DNA of 64,000 nt from GCA-003244245 sp052390115 (GCA_052390115.1 JBQTHE010000035.1:51897-115896), one strand, 5' to 3'; shown: positions 1 through 9,092, numbered from the stretch's first letter. Made by a program: numbers and translations. The notes: generated by a model not told the origin, from the sequence alone.

Positions 1-3000
1 CGCAGCCGATCGCAGGGCACTGCAGGCGTCGCCGCGGTCGCCAGGGTCGCGGTGGCGTGGCGACGCTCCTGGTCGTCGACGGTGCTGACCAACTCGACGT
101 CGACATCGCCCTCGGCCGTGGGCACCAACCGCGTCCGCAGTGCGACGACGGCGTCCTCGGCCAGCGACAGCGGCTCGTGCAGCACCAGGTCGCGGATGAC
201 CCGCCCGGTGTGGCCGTAGACGGCGTCCTGCAGTGCCAGCAGGGCCTCGACGTATCCGGCGGCGGGCAGCATGACCGACCCGTCCACCACATAGTCGGCC
301 AGGTACTCCGGGCGGGTGGCCGAGCACTCGGTGCGGAATTCCCGGCTTCCGGCCGGCCGGCCCTCCGCGGCCGGCACCTCCTGACCAAGTAACGGGTGGT
401 GCACTGGACCACCCGTTACCGGACCCCGGCCGGTCTTCGCGGCTCCGTTGATCGGCAGCCAGCACCGCTTGCGCTGGAACGGATAGGTGGGCAGGGCCAG
501 CTTCTCCAGCCGTCGGTTGGCATGCACGCTGGCCCAGGACACCGGCATGCCTGCGGTATACAGCTCGGCCAGCGAGCGCAAGGTGGTGTTCCCGGCCCGG
601 TCGCGACGGTGCAGGCTGGCGAACCAGAGATGGTCCTCGCCCTGCAGACACCGCTTGGCCAGCGCGGTCAGCGCGGTAGCCGGACCGATCTCGATGAAGG
701 CGTGGCGGCCTCGCCGTGCGGCCGCCCGCATGCCCTCCATAAACAGCACCGGCGCACCGATATGCCGCACCCAGTACTCCGGGTTGGCCACGTCTACCCG
801 CTTGGCGATCTTGCCGGTGAGGTTGGAGATCAGAGTGATGACGGGTTCGCGGAACGAGATAGGGGCGATGGCCGCGCGAAAGTCGTCGAGCACCTCGGCC
901 ATCAGCGGGGAGTGGAACGCGTGGGAGACGGACAGCTCGTCGACCCTGATGGCGCGCTCGCGCAAGGTCCCGACGACCTTCGCCAGCGCGCCGGCCCCAC
1001 CCGAGATGACGCACTGGTCCGGTGCGTTGATCGCGGCCAGTGCCAGGTCGGTGTGGTTGGCCAGCAGCGGAACGACTTCCTCCGCTGGGGCACTGACTGC
1101 GGCCATGCCACCGGGCTCGGTGACCGACTGCATCAACCGGGCGCGGGCGACCACCAGCCTGACCGCGTCGGGCACGGAGAACAACCCGGCCACGGTGGCG
1201 GCCACCACCTCGCCGATGCTGTGCCCGATGAGCACGCTCGGCCGGACACCCCAGGACATCCACAGCTGGGCTAGGGCGTACTCCAGGGTGAACAACGCGG
1301 GCTGGGTGTAGCCGGTCTGATCGATTCGGCCGGCGTCGGCCTGCTCGCCGAGCAGCAGCGCGCGCACCGACTGGCCCAACAACGGGGCGAACAGCAGGTC
1401 ACACTCGTCGACCCGTTCGGCGAACACCGGGAACCGCCAGTAGAGCGTGGCGCCCATACCGGGGTACTGCGAGCCCTGCCCGCTGAACAGGAAGCCGACC
1501 TTGCGGACGCCGGCGGCCGGTGGCCGCTCGGTGCGGGCGATCTCCCGGTCGAGCACTCTGGCCAGGTCCTCACGCTCGCCGACCACGGCCGCCACCCGCC
1601 GGTTGAAGTGTGCCCGGCCCACGTTGCCGCTGTAGCAGAGCCGTCCGACGTCCACGTCCGGATGATTCGCCAGGAACCGCTGGTACTGCTGCATCTGGTC
1701 GCGGAGTGCCGCGTCGCTCTTGGCTGACATGGTGAAGACGGCCGGTTCGGACGCCGAGTCCGGCTCGACGAGTTCCTTGGTCGGTGGGGCCTGCTCCACG
1801 ACAACGGCCGCGATAGTCCCGGCGAAACCGAAGCTGTTCACTACCGCGCGGCGGACCGGAGCCTCCCACGGTTGGCACTCGGTGGACACGCTGACTGGGT
1901 AGGTGGCCCACGGGATGCGACCGGAGGGCGTGTGCAGGTTCAGGTGCGGGTAGATAGTCCCCGACCGCAACTGCGACACCACCTTGATCAGTCCGACGAG
2001 ACCGGACACCGGCTCCATATGCCCTAGGTTGGTCTTCACCGATCCGACGAGCAGCGGTTCATCCTTGGTGTGCGATTCGGCGAACACGTCGTTGATGGCG
2101 CCAAGTTCGATCGGATCGCCCAGCGGGGTCCCGGTGCCGTGCGCTTCGACGTACTGGATGTCGCCCGGGGCCAGCTGCGCGATGGCCAACGCGTTACGGA
2201 TCACGACCTCCTGCGCGGCCCCGTTGGGCACGGTGAGACCGGCGCTATCGCCGTCCTGGCCGACCGCAGTGCCGCGCACCACGGCCAGGATGTTGTCGCC
2301 GTCGCGCCGCGCAACCGACAGCCGCTTGAGGACGATCACGCCGCAGCCCTCGGCGCGCGCGTAACCGTCGGCCGCCTCGTCGAAGGTCTTGCACTGACCG
2401 TCCGGCGCGAGCATCTGGGCGTGGGAGAACATCACCGGGATACGCGGGTGGTGCAGCGCGTTGACACCACCGCACAGCGCGATGTCGCACTCGCCCCTGC
2501 GCAGGCCCTGCACGGCCATGTGCAGCGCGACCAGCGAGGACGAGCACGCTGTGTCGACGCTGACGCTCGGGCCGCGCCAGCCCAGGAAGTAGGACAGCCG
2601 CCCGGAAAGCGGGAACATGGTGATACCGGAGGCGAGGTGCCCGTCCAGCTCAGCGTAGGGCAGGGCGTCCAGTTCGAGTGCGTAGTCGATCGAGCTGGCC
2701 CCGATGTACACTCCGCCGTTGCCCCGCCGTAGCGGGGTCGGGTCGATGTTGGCATTCTCCAGGGTCTGCCAGGCGGTCTCCAGCAACATCCGCTGCTGCG
2801 GATCGACGTACTGCGCCTCCTTGGGTGAAATGTTGAAGAAGGCCGGGTCGAACAGGTCGATCCGGTCAAGGAAGCCGCCGCTCGTGGTCCGGATCTTGCC
2901 CCGATCGTCGGAGCCGTCCGGAGTGAATGCGGCTACGTCCCAACGGTCCTCCGGGATGGGTCGAATGCCGGAACGGCCGTCGCGGAGGAACTCGCCGAAC

Positions 3001-3164
3001 TCGTCGAAGGATTCACAGCCGCCGGGAAACCGCAGGCCGATGCCGATGATTGCGATCGGCTCGTACTTCTCCATCAGCAACCCGTGCACGGTGTCCCCGT
3101 ACTTGCCGAGCAGGGTGGTACAGGCTTCGGGATCCGGCACGGTGTCGGTCAACTCGTACGGCAT
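1..3164 (-). CDS. Type I polyketide synthase, N-terminal part (KS-AT-DH...), cut by window edge
   Basis: The minus-strand frame is open from the ATG at 3164 to the window edge, so only the first ~1054 residues are visible. Order: a short N-terminal linker; ketosynthase (active-site DTACSSS at ~2551-2570, EAHGTGT, KTNLGH); acyltransferase (GQGSQ, GHSIGE, and HAFH near 915-930, the signature usually linked to malonyl-CoA); then the start of a dehydratase hot-dog fold. In the dehydratase the expected HxxxGxxxxP motif reads YVVDGSVMLP, so the catalytic His is Tyr (codon 293-291) and the domain may be inactive. The gene overlaps the upstream free-standing ACP by 16 nt, suggesting coupled translation. 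Later domains (KR, ER, ACP, release) lie outside the window, so the product cannot be predicted. The PKS assignment is certain from the motifs; AT specificity is inferred. Confidence 0.93.
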   Translation of the reverse strand, partial: MPYELTDTVPDPEACTTLLGKYGDTVHGLLMEKYEPIAIIGIGLRFPGGCESFDEFGEFLRDGRSGIRPIPEDRWDVAAFTPDGSDDRGKIRTTSGGFLDRIDLFDPAFFNISPKEAQYVDPQQRMLLETAWQTLENANIDPTPLRRGNGGVYIGASSIDYALELDALPYAELDGHLASGITMFPLSGRLSYFLGWRGPSVSVDTACSSSLVALHMAVQGLRRGECDIALCGGVNALHHPRIPVMFSHAQMLAPDGQCKTFDEAADGYARAEGCGVIVLKRLSVARRDGDNILAVVRGTAVGQDGDSAGLTVPNGAAQEVVIRNALAIAQLAPGDIQYVEAHGTGTPLGDPIELGAINDVFAESHTKDEPLLVGSVKTNLGHMEPVSGLVGLIKVVSQLRSGTIYPHLNLHTPSGRIPWATYPVSVSTECQPWEAPVRRAVVNSFGFAGTIAAVVVEQAPPTKELVEPDSASEPAVFTMSAKSDAALRDQMQQYQRFLANHPDVDVGRLCYSGNVGRAHFNRRVAAVVGEREDLARVLDREIARTERPPAAGVRKVGFLFSGQGSQYPGMGATLYWRFPVFAERVDECDLLFAPLLGQSVRALLLGEQADAGRIDQTGYTQPALFTLEYALAQLWMSWGVRPSVLIGHSIGEVVAATVAGLFSVPDAVRLVVARARLMQSVTEPGGMAAVSAPAEEVVPLLANHTDLALAAINAPDQCVISGGAGALAKVVGTLRERAIRVDELSVSHAFHSPLMAEVLDDFRAAIAPISFREPVITLISNLTGKIAKRVDVANPEYWVRHIGAPVLFMEGMRAAARRGRHAFIEIGPATALTALAKRCLQGEDHLWFASLHRRDRAGNTTLRSLAELYTAGMPVSWASVHANRRLEKLALPTYPFQRKRCWLPINGAAKTGRGPVTGGPVHHPLLGQEVPAAEGRPAGSREFRTECSATRPEYLADYVVDGSVMLPAAGYVEALLALQDAVYGHTGRVIRDLVLHEPLSLAEDAVVALRTRLVPTAEGDVDVELVSTVDDQERRHATATLATAATPAVPCDRL

Positions 3165-3469
3165 CCCACGCCCCCTCGGGACAACAGATCGGTCAGGTGT
3201 GTCACCAGGTCGCCGACCGTCGGGCGGTTGAACAGCACGGTCGCGTCGATGCCGATGTCCAGCGCGTCCTCCAGACGCTGTCTGATCTCGGTCAGTCGCA
3301 GCGAGGTCAGACCCAGATCGAAGTAGCTGGCGTCCAGCCGGAGTTCCTCGTCCTCCGGCATCAGCAGGAGACTCTTGAACTGCGCGATCACGAGGTCCTC
3401 GAGTGCGTCACGACGCTCAGACCCGGGCAGTTGACTGAGCTGAGTGCGGGTGCGGAATGGTTGAGTCAT
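3149..3469 (-). CDS. Free-standing acyl carrier protein
   Basis: A 106-residue protein with one carrier-protein domain. The phosphopantetheine motif LGLTSL places the attachment Ser at about residue 56, followed by a helix III region ending in TVGDLVTHL, typical of PKS/NRPS carriers. It lies directly upstream of the type I PKS and its 3' end overlaps the PKS start by 16 nt, so the two are probably translated together. A discrete ACP before a KS-AT protein could load a starter unit or serve the PKS in trans; which of these is not visible. No strong Shine-Dalgarno precedes the ATG at 3469, so the start is less secure than the domain. Confidence 0.88.
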   Translation of the reverse strand: MTQPFRTRTQLSQLPGSERRDALEDLVIAQFKSLLLMPEDEELRLDASYFDLGLTSLRLTEIRQRLEDALDIGIDATVLFNRPTVGDLVTHLTDLLSRGGVGCRTS

Positions 3470-3844
3470 CTCATATACGGTCTTTCGACGAGCGAACCGG
3501 ACCAGTCTTCAGTGGCATCTGCCGCATTCGTCGATCCCAACAGTGCTCGCTGACACGCCGCTGACCGGGCGCTGATTGCCTGGCCGGGGAACACGGTCGC
3601 CGTTGCGACGGACAGTGTCGGCAGCAGGCCGAGCCAACGCTCTGACGTCTGTTGGACCGCCAAGCAGGGCGCGTTGGACGCGCTGGCGGCCCCCACTCCT
3701 TCAGGGATGACCGGCGACGAGTAAAGTTTTACCACAAAGGTAATCGACGCCAGTCCGCCGCTGGGTCATACTCGAACATGCGGACGATGCAGTAATTCGG
3801 AAACCATTCTGGATATGTCCCATGAGTGTTACGGGGAGAGAGGC
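3470..3844. promoter_or_regulatory. Divergent intergenic region between ACP-PKS and SnoaL-like gene
   Basis: This 375-nt gap separates the leftward ACP-PKS unit from the rightward SnoaL-like gene, so it should hold both promoters. I see no convincing gene. A small inverted repeat, TTACC at 3729-3733 and GGTAA at 3739-3743, is a possible operator. Promoter positions cannot be fixed from sequence alone. Confidence 0.4.
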
Positions 3845-4216
3845 ATGAGCGACCTGAGTGCGATTATCGACAAGTATCTGGCTGTCTGGAACGAGGTGGA
3901 CGGGCGTGCGCGGCGCCAGAAAATTGACGAGTTGTGGGCGGAAGACGGCGTCTACGTTGACCCACTGGCGTCGGTGTCCGGCCCCGATGCCTTCGATCAG
4001 GTGGTCGGCGGTGCCCAAGGGCAGTTCAAGGGTTTGAAGTTCGTTCGCGGTGACACGTTCGATGAGCACCACAACATCGTCCGATTCACCTGGAACCTGG
4101 TACCCACCGAAAACGCCGAGCCTATTGCGATCGGTTTCGATGTGGCCGTCGTCGGCGAGGACGGTCGGATCCAAGGTGTCTACGGCTTTATCGACAAGAT
4201 GCCGGCGACCGCCTAG
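3845..4216 (+). CDS. SnoaL-like / NTF2-fold small protein
   Basis: A 123-residue protein. The start at 3845 (MSDLSAIIDKY...) is chosen because GGGGAGAG lies just upstream; an in-frame ATG 30 nt earlier lacks this. The N-terminal helix with W(N)EVD, the 'LWAEDGVYVDPL' segment (about residues 33-44) and the final strand 'GIQGVYGFID' type pattern fit the SnoaL-like branch of the NTF2 fold, which includes polyketide cyclases, isomerases and many proteins of unknown role. There is no close catalytic signature to assign a reaction. It is convergent with the XRE/MmyB regulator; SnoaL-like/MmyB-type regulator pairs are common in actinomycetes. A role in the neighbouring PKS pathway is possible but not shown. 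Confidence 0.8.
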   Translation: MSDLSAIIDKYLAVWNEVDGRARRQKIDELWAEDGVYVDPLASVSGPDAFDQVVGGAQGQFKGLKFVRGDTFDEHHNIVRFTWNLVPTENAEPIAIGFDVAVVGEDGRIQGVYGFIDKMPATA

Positions 4217-4241
4217 ATAGTGATGTTCGCCGCGCTTTCGG

Positions 4242-4289
4242 TTCGCCGGGCGCGATAGGGCTGACACGGCTCTCATTGCGCCCGGCGGA
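4242..4289. terminator. Long hairpin between convergent genes
   Basis: Arms 4242-4256 and 4275-4289 pair over 15 positions apart from wobble pairs, and the interior AGGGCT/GGCTCT extends the stem. It sits between the convergent SnoaL-like and XRE genes, as expected for a bidirectional intrinsic terminator. No long T-tract follows, as is usual in actinomycetes. Confidence 0.6.
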
Positions 4290-4327
4290 TTCCACCAACA
4301 CCATATGGACGCACTGGTGCCGTCGTC

Positions 4328-5113
4328 TCAGAGATTCCGGAAGTACTCCGATGTCTCCTGGTCGGATGGGTAGAAGCTTTCGATGGCGAGTTCATCGACG
4401 GTGATGTCCTTGGGTGTGCCGAAGGTGGTCACCGTACTGAACAGCGACAGTTTACGGCCGTTGTGCAGAAGCTGCAACGGCACGATGACGTCTCCGGAAT
4501 CACCTGCGTAATCATCCGACCCGTTCTCGCCGGGATAACCGACCAACTCCTGGTACAGCTCGCCAAGCTGGCGGTCGCCGGTCGCTCGCGTCTGCCTTTC
4601 CAGCCGGTCAAGCAGGTGTGTTCGCCACTCGCCCAGGTTGAGGATGCGCGACGCCAGTCCGCGCGGGTGCAGGCTGAACCGCAACACGTTGAACGGCTTG
4701 GTCAACAGATCGTTCGGTGCACCCTCGGTCAGAATGGCAACGCTGGAGTTGGCATCAACGAGGTTCCATCCGCGGTCCACCACGACCGCCGGATAGGGAT
4801 CGTGTCCGGACAGCACCTTACGGATCGCCGTACGCACCATGGATAGTCGAGGCGCGTCAAGCTTGGACTCCGCGTAGACGGGTGCGTAACCGGCTGCCAA
4901 CAGCAACTGGTTGCGCTCACGCAGCGGCACTTCAAGGTGCTCCGCCAACCGAAGGACCATGCCACGGCTGGGCACGGAACGTCCGGTTTCGACGAAGCTC
5001 AGATGCCGGGGGGACACCTCGGCCTGCGACGCGAGCGCCAACTGGCTGATCTTGCGTTCCGCTCGCCATTTCCGCAACAGGTCCCCGACCAGGTGTTGTG
5101 GTAGCTGTGTCAC
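4328..5113 (-). CDS. XRE-family regulator with MmyB-like ligand domain
   Basis: A 261-residue protein. Residues ~8-65 form a helix-turn-helix domain (LRKWRAERKISQLALASQAEVSPRHLS...ETGRS, read in pieces), followed by the MmyB-type segment beginning around residue 90 (VRTAIRKVLSGHDPYPAVVVDRGW then NLVDAN) characteristic of actinobacterial regulators named after the methylenomycin activator MmyB. The C-terminal domain is proposed to bind fatty-acid-like ligands in this family. Likely a DNA-binding regulator of nearby or own expression; the target is not known. Its own promoter lies in 5114-5337. Confidence 0.88.
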   Translation of the reverse strand: MTQLPQHLVGDLLRKWRAERKISQLALASQAEVSPRHLSFVETGRSVPSRGMVLRLAEHLEVPLRERNQLLLAAGYAPVYAESKLDAPRLSMVRTAIRKVLSGHDPYPAVVVDRGWNLVDANSSVAILTEGAPNDLLTKPFNVLRFSLHPRGLASRILNLGEWRTHLLDRLERQTRATGDRQLGELYQELVGYPGENGSDDYAGDSGDVIVPLQLLHNGRKLSLFSTVTTFGTPKDITVDELAIESFYPSDQETSEYFRNL

Positions 5114-5485
5114 CAGAGCCCGGCTCCTGTCCCTGCACTGTCAAGCCACACTGAGACGCAAGCTCACCTAAGACGCAGAGTTCCCAGCTCAGCCCCCGGA
5201 GGCGGCCCAGGCTCAACGGTCTCGACCCGCTGGTCACAGTATGCCAGAGGACTTTACCCGCAATGTGCTTCCTCGAGGTGATCCCAGGAGGCGATCCCCA
5301 GCGCCGCCGGCTGAACGAGGGGGATTGCGGGGATCGTCCCACCGTACCGGACCTGGGCTGATGCAGGTCCGGTACGGTGGGGCGCTCGGTGGCGGTCACT
5401 CGTTTGCGTGGTCGGACTCGCGCTGAGCAGGCTCCTTACCTCTGACGTAATCGATGTGCCAGACGTTCTCTGCGATCGTGTTTTC
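5114..5485. other. Intergenic region with hairpins, XRE and TetR promoters
   Basis: This 372-nt stretch between the divergently oriented XRE and TetR genes has no supported gene. It holds the 8-bp inverted repeat CGATCCCC (5292-5299) / GGGGATCG (5329-5336) and an 18-bp hairpin at 5338-5381. Either could be an operator. Confidence 0.5.
5338..5381. promoter_or_regulatory. Perfect 18-bp inverted repeat, 8-nt loop
   Basis: Arms 5338-5355 (CCCACCGTACCGGACCTG) and 5364-5381 are exact reverse complements around an 8-nt loop. It lies 104 nt before the TetR-family start and 224 nt beyond the divergent XRE start, so it is not downstream of any gene. That placement favours an operator or attenuator over a simple terminator; which one is unknown. 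Confidence 0.55.
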
Positions 5486-5521
5486 ATGACACAGCCGCAC
5501 GCCATGACACAGCCGCACGCA
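5486..5521 (+). repeat. 18-bp tandem duplication spanning the TetR start codon
   Basis: Two copies of ATGACACAGCCGCACGCC (5486-5503 and 5504-5521, last base differs). The duplication copies the start codon and five following codons, giving two in-frame starts. Confidence 0.9.
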
Positions 5522-6205
5522 CAGGGTGATGACGGAGCCAACTCCATGCGTCGGGTGAAGCATGAGGCGGTCCGCCGCCTCGCGCGCCGGCGGCACGTCG
5601 ACCTGGAGCTGCCGGCAGTGGCACATGCCTTGGGCACCCACCCTGCCCAGGTGCGCCAGTACTTTCCGACCGAGGAGGACCTGCTGACGGCGCTCATCCT
5701 CGACGCGTACAACGCGATGGGCGAAAGCGCGGAGGAAGGCGGCAGGGAAGTCGAGGTCGCCGGAAGCCTGCTTGATCGATGGATCGCGGTCTGCCGAGGG
5801 GTGCGCCGATGGGCGTTGGACCACCGGGACGAATACGCGCTGATATGGGGCCAGCCGGTTCCCGGCTACAGCGCCCCACCGGAGACGATGGTTGCCGGTG
5901 CGCGTACTGTGCTGGCGCTGCTCGCGCTTCTCCGCGAGGCCCAGAAAAACGGTGAACTTGCGGAGCGCCCGGATAGCCCGCCGCTGACCGATGGCATGTT
6001 TCGCAATGTGGAGATTCTCGCCAGTGGCTTGCTGAACGGGCTGCCGCATCCCGTCATCGCCCGCATGCTCGTCGTCTGGACCCAACTTCACGGAATGATC
6101 GGCTTCGAGGTGTACGGGCACATCGTGGGCGTCGCCGCGGATCCCGCCGAATTCTTCGACTACGCGGCTGCATCCATGGGGGAGTACGTCGGACTGTCGC
6201 GTTGA
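5486..6205 (+). CDS. TetR-family transcriptional regulator
   Basis: A 239-residue protein from ATG 5486. The N-terminal ~60 residues hold the helix-turn-helix (RLARRRHVDLELPAVAHALG then THPAQVRQYFPTEEDLL), and the C-terminal two thirds look like a TetR ligand-binding domain of the WHG type. The start codon lies in a perfect 17/18 tandem repeat: MTQPHA is encoded twice, giving ATGs at 5486 and 5504, so either may initiate; a longer in-frame GTG/ATG upstream has no ribosome binding site. It precedes the P450-MFS-hydrolase group and may control the exporter, the usual pattern for TetR genes beside MFS pumps. Confidence 0.9.
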   Translation: MTQPHAMTQPHAQGDDGANSMRRVKHEAVRRLARRRHVDLELPAVAHALGTHPAQVRQYFPTEEDLLTALILDAYNAMGESAEEGGREVEVAGSLLDRWIAVCRGVRRWALDHRDEYALIWGQPVPGYSAPPETMVAGARTVLALLALLREAQKNGELAERPDSPPLTDGMFRNVEILASGLLNGLPHPVIARMLVVWTQLHGMIGFEVYGHIVGVAADPAEFFDYAAASMGEYVGLSR

Positions 6206-6287
6206 ACGTCGTCAGCAGCACATCGATACCGTGCCGGCACCGGCGAAATAATCGAAGAAATCTTTTCTTTCTGAAGGAGATTTGGCT

Positions 6288-7508
6288 GTGCTCGAAACTG
6301 AGGAAAAAGTTCTCGACTGGCCATTCGACCTGACGAGTTCCGGATGTCATCCGACTATTTTCGCCGAACTGCGGAAGAATTCGCCGTGCGCGGTCAGGAT
6401 TCCGGCCGGTGCGGCGGAACCGCGACGCGCATGGCTGGTGACGAGGTACCCCGACGTCCGTCGGGCACTCATGGACACCCGCCTGAGTGCCGACGAAACC
6501 CTGCCGGGCGCTCCGGTGCGTATCCAGTTGCCCCCGGGCCAGAGACCGTCATCCTTCTTGCGGATGGACGATCCGGAACATGCCAGGCTGCGTGGAATGA
6601 TCGCGACAGAATTCACGGCCCGCAGGGTCCGCACATTACGCTCCGCGATTCAGAAGCTGATCGATGAACTGCTCGACGACCTGGCCACCCGACCGCAACC
6701 GGCAGATCTTCATGACTCTTTCTCCAGAAAGCTGCCGACCTTGGTCATCGCGCGATTGCTGGGTGTGCCGGACGAGGACTCACCGTTTTTCATGGAGAAG
6801 ACGAGAGTCACCATTTCACAGGGAAATCCCAAGCGGTCCTATGCGGCGTTCCAGGAGATGTCGGAATACTTGGGAGCGCTGGCCATCAGGAAGCAGAAGG
6901 ACCCCCAGGGGGACTTGATGAGCCGGTTGGCCGTCAATCACCTCGCGAAGGGCGACATCACTCTCGATGAGTTTGTCGGCATAGTGCGACTCGTGCTGGT
7001 GGCCGGCCACGAGACTACCACCAACCAGATCGCTCTCAGCGTCCTTAGCATTCTACTTGACGACGACCTCCGCGCCACGGTACTCCTCGACGACGGTGCC
7101 CTGATCCCCCGGTACGTCGAGGAATCGATGCGCTACTGGTCGATCTCGAAAGACGCCATGGTCCGCCTGGTCATCGAGGATTTGGAACTCGGCGGTGTGG
7201 TCATGAAAAAGGGCGATGCTGTGGTCATCTCGATACCCGCCGCCAACCACGACGAGTCGATGTTTCCCGACCCCGACCGTATTGATATCCACCGCGATAC
7301 CGGCAGCCACCTGCAGTGGGGCATCGGGCCGCACTACTGTCAAGGTGCTCCGCTGGCGCGGCTGGAAATGGAGCTTTCCCTGAGGACACTGTTCCAGCGC
7401 TTTCCTGATCTACGCTTGGCCGTCGATGCCCCCGACAGCTTGTTCCGTAGGGGCACCGTGTTCCACGGCCTCGAGCGTCTGCCAGTCACCCTATTACCTC
7501 TCGCGTAA
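6288..7508 (+). CDS. Cytochrome P450
   Basis: A 406-residue soluble P450. Visible signatures: I-helix AGHETT (~239-244) for oxygen activation, K-helix E278-x-x-R281, and a heme-binding loop WGIGPHYCQGAP with Cys ~351 as thiolate ligand; the usual Phe of the loop is Trp. The GTG at 6288 is preferred over the TTG at 6282 because GAAGGAGA ends 8 nt before it. The upstream 80 nt are unusually AT-rich for this genome and probably hold the promoter. It is the first gene of a P450-MFS-hydrolase group beside a PKS, so tailoring oxidation of a polyketide is likely; substrate unknown. Confidence 0.95.
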   Translation: MLETEEKVLDWPFDLTSSGCHPTIFAELRKNSPCAVRIPAGAAEPRRAWLVTRYPDVRRALMDTRLSADETLPGAPVRIQLPPGQRPSSFLRMDDPEHARLRGMIATEFTARRVRTLRSAIQKLIDELLDDLATRPQPADLHDSFSRKLPTLVIARLLGVPDEDSPFFMEKTRVTISQGNPKRSYAAFQEMSEYLGALAIRKQKDPQGDLMSRLAVNHLAKGDITLDEFVGIVRLVLVAGHETTTNQIALSVLSILLDDDLRATVLLDDGALIPRYVEESMRYWSISKDAMVRLVIEDLELGGVVMKKGDAVVISIPAANHDESMFPDPDRIDIHRDTGSHLQWGIGPHYCQGAPLARLEMELSLRTLFQRFPDLRLAVDAPDSLFRRGTVFHGLERLPVTLLPLA

Positions 7509-7586
7509 TTGACGTGATGGCGTCGGATGAGGAAGCGTTGCGACGGCAGAGAAGAAATAGCGGGTCGACCGGCAGGAGTACCGCGA

Positions 7587-9092
7587 ATGACCTCTGATGC
7601 AAGCCCGTCCACCTCCGCAGAGGAGGCCGCGAAGGAGCCTGCGGCGACAGCCGACGCCCCCTCGTGGGGTGCCTTGGCTGTCGTGATGGTAGGGACCTTT
7701 ATCACCGTCCTTGACTACTTCATCGCCAACGTGGCCGTTCCCGAGATTCAGCGGAGTCTGGATGCCAGTTCGGCGCAGACCCAGATGGTCATCGTCGGTT
7801 ACGGTGTGGCGTTCACTGCGGGCATGATCACCGGTGGCCGGATCGGAGACCTCTACGGCCGTCGGCGCATGTTCACCCTGGGGATGGCGGTGTTCACGCT
7901 CGCCTCCTTGGCGTGCGGCATCGCTCCGTCCGCTGATGCCCTGGTCATTGCCCGCGTGGTGCAGGGAGTCGCGGCGGCGCTCATGGTTCCACAGGTGCTC
8001 GGCATCCTCGGCACCGTGTACACCGGCCCGAGCCGCGCCCGAGCCTTCGCCATCTACGGCCTTGTGATCGGGTTGGCCGGCGTCTTGGGACAGGTGATCG
8101 GCGGTGTGCTGATCACAGTGGACGTGGCAGGTCTCGGCTGGCGGACCGTCTTCCTGATCAACGTCCCGATCTGTCTCGCGGCGCTGGCCTTCGTGTCGCG
8201 CGTGGTGCCGGAGTCCCGCGGCGCGGATGGGGCACGTCTGGACCTGGTGGGGGCGCTCCTGGTGACGGCTCCGCTGGTCCTCATCGTGTACTCGCTGGTA
8301 GAGGGCCGAGAGCAAGGCTGGCCGTCGTGGAGTTGGGTGTGCCTGATCGCGGCAGCCGTGCTGCTCGCACTGGCCGTCGCGCACCTGCGCAGGCGCAAGA
8401 GCCGGGGCCGTAGCCCGCTGATCGACCCGGCGCTGTTCCGCGGGCGGAGTTTCTCGGTCGGTCTGGCCGCTACTGTGACCTACTTCCTGGCCATGGGCTC
8501 CTTCTTCTTCCTGCTCGCGCTCTACCTACAGCAGGGGCGCGGGCTGTCCCCGCTGGAATCCGGTCTGCTGTTCCTCGCTCTCGGTGCGGGCTACTTCGGA
8601 TCCTCTCTGATGTCCGTACGACTCGCTGCCGAACTGGGTCGCCAGTTGGTGGCACTCGGGCCGCTGACGCTGGCCGCCGGCTACGTACTGGTCGGCATCA
8701 CGGTGGCCAAGACCGGAATGACCGGCAACATCTTATGGTTGGTACCCGTGCTCCTGATCGCCGGCATAGGCATGGGAATGACCACCGGTCCGCTGACCAA
8801 CGTCGTGCTGACGGGCGTCGACCCAGAACACGCCGCCTCTGCCTCCGGAGCGGTCAATACGGCGCAGGAAGGGGGCGCGGCGATCGGTGTCGCGATCGTC
8901 GGCACCGTCTTCTACCCCGCCCTCAGTACCGCCGCCGCCGATCCTGCCGCCTACTCCTACGCCTTTGATGTCGCGCTGATCCCGCTCGTGGTTTTCTGTG
9001 TCGCGACCGCAGCCATGGTGCAGTTGCTGCCGCGTCGTACCCGGGCGGTGACTCCTGTGCGTGTTGCCATGCCACCGCCCGGCAATCCCTGA
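7587..9092 (+). CDS. MFS drug exporter, DHA2 (14-TM) type
   Basis: A 501-residue membrane protein from ATG 7587, preceded by GCAGGAG. After a ~25-residue polar N-terminus come about 14 hydrophobic segments, with motif A-like GGRIGDLYGRRR between TM2 and TM3 and motif C-like GLAGVLGQVIGG in TM5, typical of drug:H+ antiporters of the EmrB/QacA group. Placed between the P450 and the alpha/beta hydrolase and downstream of a TetR regulator, it likely exports the local metabolite or gives self-resistance. Confidence 0.93.
   Translation: MTSDASPSTSAEEAAKEPAATADAPSWGALAVVMVGTFITVLDYFIANVAVPEIQRSLDASSAQTQMVIVGYGVAFTAGMITGGRIGDLYGRRRMFTLGMAVFTLASLACGIAPSADALVIARVVQGVAAALMVPQVLGILGTVYTGPSRARAFAIYGLVIGLAGVLGQVIGGVLITVDVAGLGWRTVFLINVPICLAALAFVSRVVPESRGADGARLDLVGALLVTAPLVLIVYSLVEGREQGWPSWSWVCLIAAAVLLALAVAHLRRRKSRGRSPLIDPALFRGRSFSVGLAATVTYFLAMGSFFFLLALYLQQGRGLSPLESGLLFLALGAGYFGSSLMSVRLAAELGRQLVALGPLTLAAGYVLVGITVAKTGMTGNILWLVPVLLIAGIGMGMTTGPLTNVVLTGVDPEHAASASGAVNTAQEGGAAIGVAIVGTVFYPALSTAAADPAAYSYAFDVALIPLVVFCVATAAMVQLLPRRTRAVTPVRVAMPPPGNP

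Noticed and set aside
3466..3735. 89-codon minus frame upstream of the free-standing ACP
   Set aside because: No ribosome binding site or family; it lies in a divergent promoter region.
5396..6121. Antisense frame opposite the TetR gene
   Set aside because: No motifs; TetR helix-turn-helix on the plus strand is clear.
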